Source of the DNA: Vulcanimicrobiota bacterium
GTDB lineage: Bacteria > Vulcanimicrobiota > JAJTBE01
NCBI GenBank assembly: GCA_021107945.1
Contig: JAIORV010000099.1
Span: forward strand, 34,413-98,412
Direction of reading: 5' to 3'
DNA length: 64,000 bases
Below are positions 63,437 to 64,000 of this stretch, one piece after another. The stretch's first letter is position 1; the number at the start of each line of letters is the position of its first letter. The notes beneath the pieces were generated by a model, which was not told the DNA's origin, made no database searches, and worked only from the letters and a program-made list of their open reading frames with translations. Position numbers and translations under genes: made by a program.

Positions 63437-63793
63437 TCACCTTGCGTCCTTGCTGGGGCAGGGTGTCGGGCATCCGGGACAATTACCGTCACAAACTGCT
63501 TCCTTGCTGGGGCAGGGTGTCGGACATCCGGGGCAATTACCGTCGCAAACTGCGTTCTTGCTGGGGCAGGGTGTCGGGCATCCGGGGCAATTACCGTCGC
63601 AAACTGCGTTCTTGCTGGGGCAGGGTGTCGGACATCCGGGGCAATTACCGTCGCAAACTGTGTTCTTCTCCAGGTAAGTACCTGCTCCTACCTCGAAAGT
63701 GTTTGCGTTTATCTTTACCGTGAAGAAACTCACAAGCATTAATGCAAAAATGATTACCAGGGAAAGAGTAAAAAACTGTTTTTTATTTATCAT
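63437..63793 (-). CDS. Secreted Cys-rich protein of four tandem 18-residue repeats
   Basis: The 118-residue protein starts at ATG 63793 with AAAGGAGA upstream. Residues 1-30 are a signal peptide (ITNKK-like start, hydrophobic core SLVIIFALMLVSFF). After a short spacer, four repeats follow from Cys47, Cys65, Cys83 and Cys101, each CDGNCPGCPTPCPSK then NAV or EAV/DAR. Every unit has four Cys (CxxxCxxCxxxC), 16 in all, and several Pro. No domain is known to me. It could bind metal or iron-sulfur, form disulfide-rich rods, or be a precursor of a small peptide. A terminator follows at 63314-63349. Confidence 0.8.
   Translation of the reverse strand: MINKKQFFTLSLVIIFALMLVSFFTVKINANTFEVGAGTYLEKNTVCDGNCPGCPTPCPSKNAVCDGNCPGCPTPCPSKNAVCDGNCPGCPTPCPSKEAVCDGNCPGCPTPCPSKDAR
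63447..63665. repeat. 54-bp tandem repeat coding the Cys-rich units
   Basis: Four 54-bp units with few differences (for example GGACAATTACCGTCACAAAC in the first, GGGCAATTACCGTCGCAAAC in the others), giving 18-residue protein repeats. The near-identity suggests recent expansion or ongoing homogenisation. Confidence 0.9.
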
Positions 63794-64000
63794 TATATCT
63801 CCTTTCTACTTTAGCAAGTGATATTTTAACATATTTTGATTATGATTGTCAATATCATTCTCAATAAAAACAAGAATTTATAAGGCGGGGAATCATGAGT
63901 CAGGTGGTATCAGGTATTCTTATGGATTTCCATATTAAAATAATTGGTAACTATTCACCGCAGAGGGCGCAGAGGTCGCTGAGAGAAGAAAAAGAGGAGA
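63794..64000. repeat. Window end with GCAGAG-type repeat
   Basis: No gene is seen. TATTCACCGCAGAGGGCGC and CAGAGGTCGCTGAGAG at 63954-63984 are one more copy of the dispersed family. Confidence 0.5.

Noticed and set aside
63433..63723. Plus-strand frames across the Cys-rich gene (repeats of GQGVGHPGQLPSQT)
   Set aside because: They are shadows of the 54-bp repeat. Only the minus strand has a signal peptide, ribosome site and terminator.

Overview
The window reads as a piece of chromosome from an uncultured, moderately AT-rich diderm bacterium. Several marks point to an outer membrane: a YjbH-like beta-barrel protein, many secreted proteins, and type IV pilus parts (two PilT-type ATPases and a four-gene minor-pilin operon). 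Other marks are shared with the Firmicutes/Cyanobacteria side of the tree: SepF directly after a YggS-family gene, and recJ followed at once by apt. I see no rRNA, tRNA, phage or plasmid module, and I cannot name the phylum from sequence alone.

Layout. 0-5 kb: 3' part of a site-2 protease with an expanded CBS region, a lipoprotein-like methyltransferase and twin PilT ATPases. 5-7 kb: two coupled glycosyltransferases. 7.3-11.9 kb: gltX, recJ, apt. 12-18 kb: a secreted protein of unknown function, a 668-aa protein built on an exact 21-residue repeat, a DUF4097/YvlB-like protein and a secreted ankyrin protein. 18-19.6 kb: a CRISPR array of 10 repeats with no cas genes anywhere in the window. 20-24 kb: a glycine-zipper/M20 peptidase fusion, an exported deaminase and UDP-GlcNAc 2-epimerase. 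24.3-32 kb: envelope genes (transglutaminase-TPR, secreted unknowns, YjbH-like, beta-propeller) around yggS-sepF. 32.4-36.8 kb: glycogen debranching enzyme and two pentapeptide-TM-TPR paralogues, one frameshifted. 36.9-45.8 kb, minus strand: an unknown protein, a multi-TM protein, glyA, TPR, SEC-C, tryptophanase and an ABC permease. 46-54.5 kb: DUF1116 protein, a large HEAT protein, a SufS-like aminotransferase preceded by three DnaA boxes, a small hybrid-motif protein and alkaline phosphatase. 55-58 kb: minor pilins. 58-64 kb: an IS1595-like transposase remnant, a membrane-anchored propeller, a degenerate GGDEF protein, a Clp1/Grc3-like kinase beside a SprT-like protease, and a secreted Cys-rich repeat protein.

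The intergenic DNA is unusual. Nearly every long gap is filled with short dispersed palindromes, REP-like hairpins and MITE-like inverted-repeat elements from several families. At least two genes (51103-52572 and wecB) end in codons supplied by such repeats. The strongest candidates for something undescribed are the 16-unit 21-residue repeat protein, the four-unit Cys-rich secreted protein, the nested palindromic element at 28311-28682, the DnaA-box cluster at 50973-51078, the zipper-peptidase fusion and the cas-less CRISPR.
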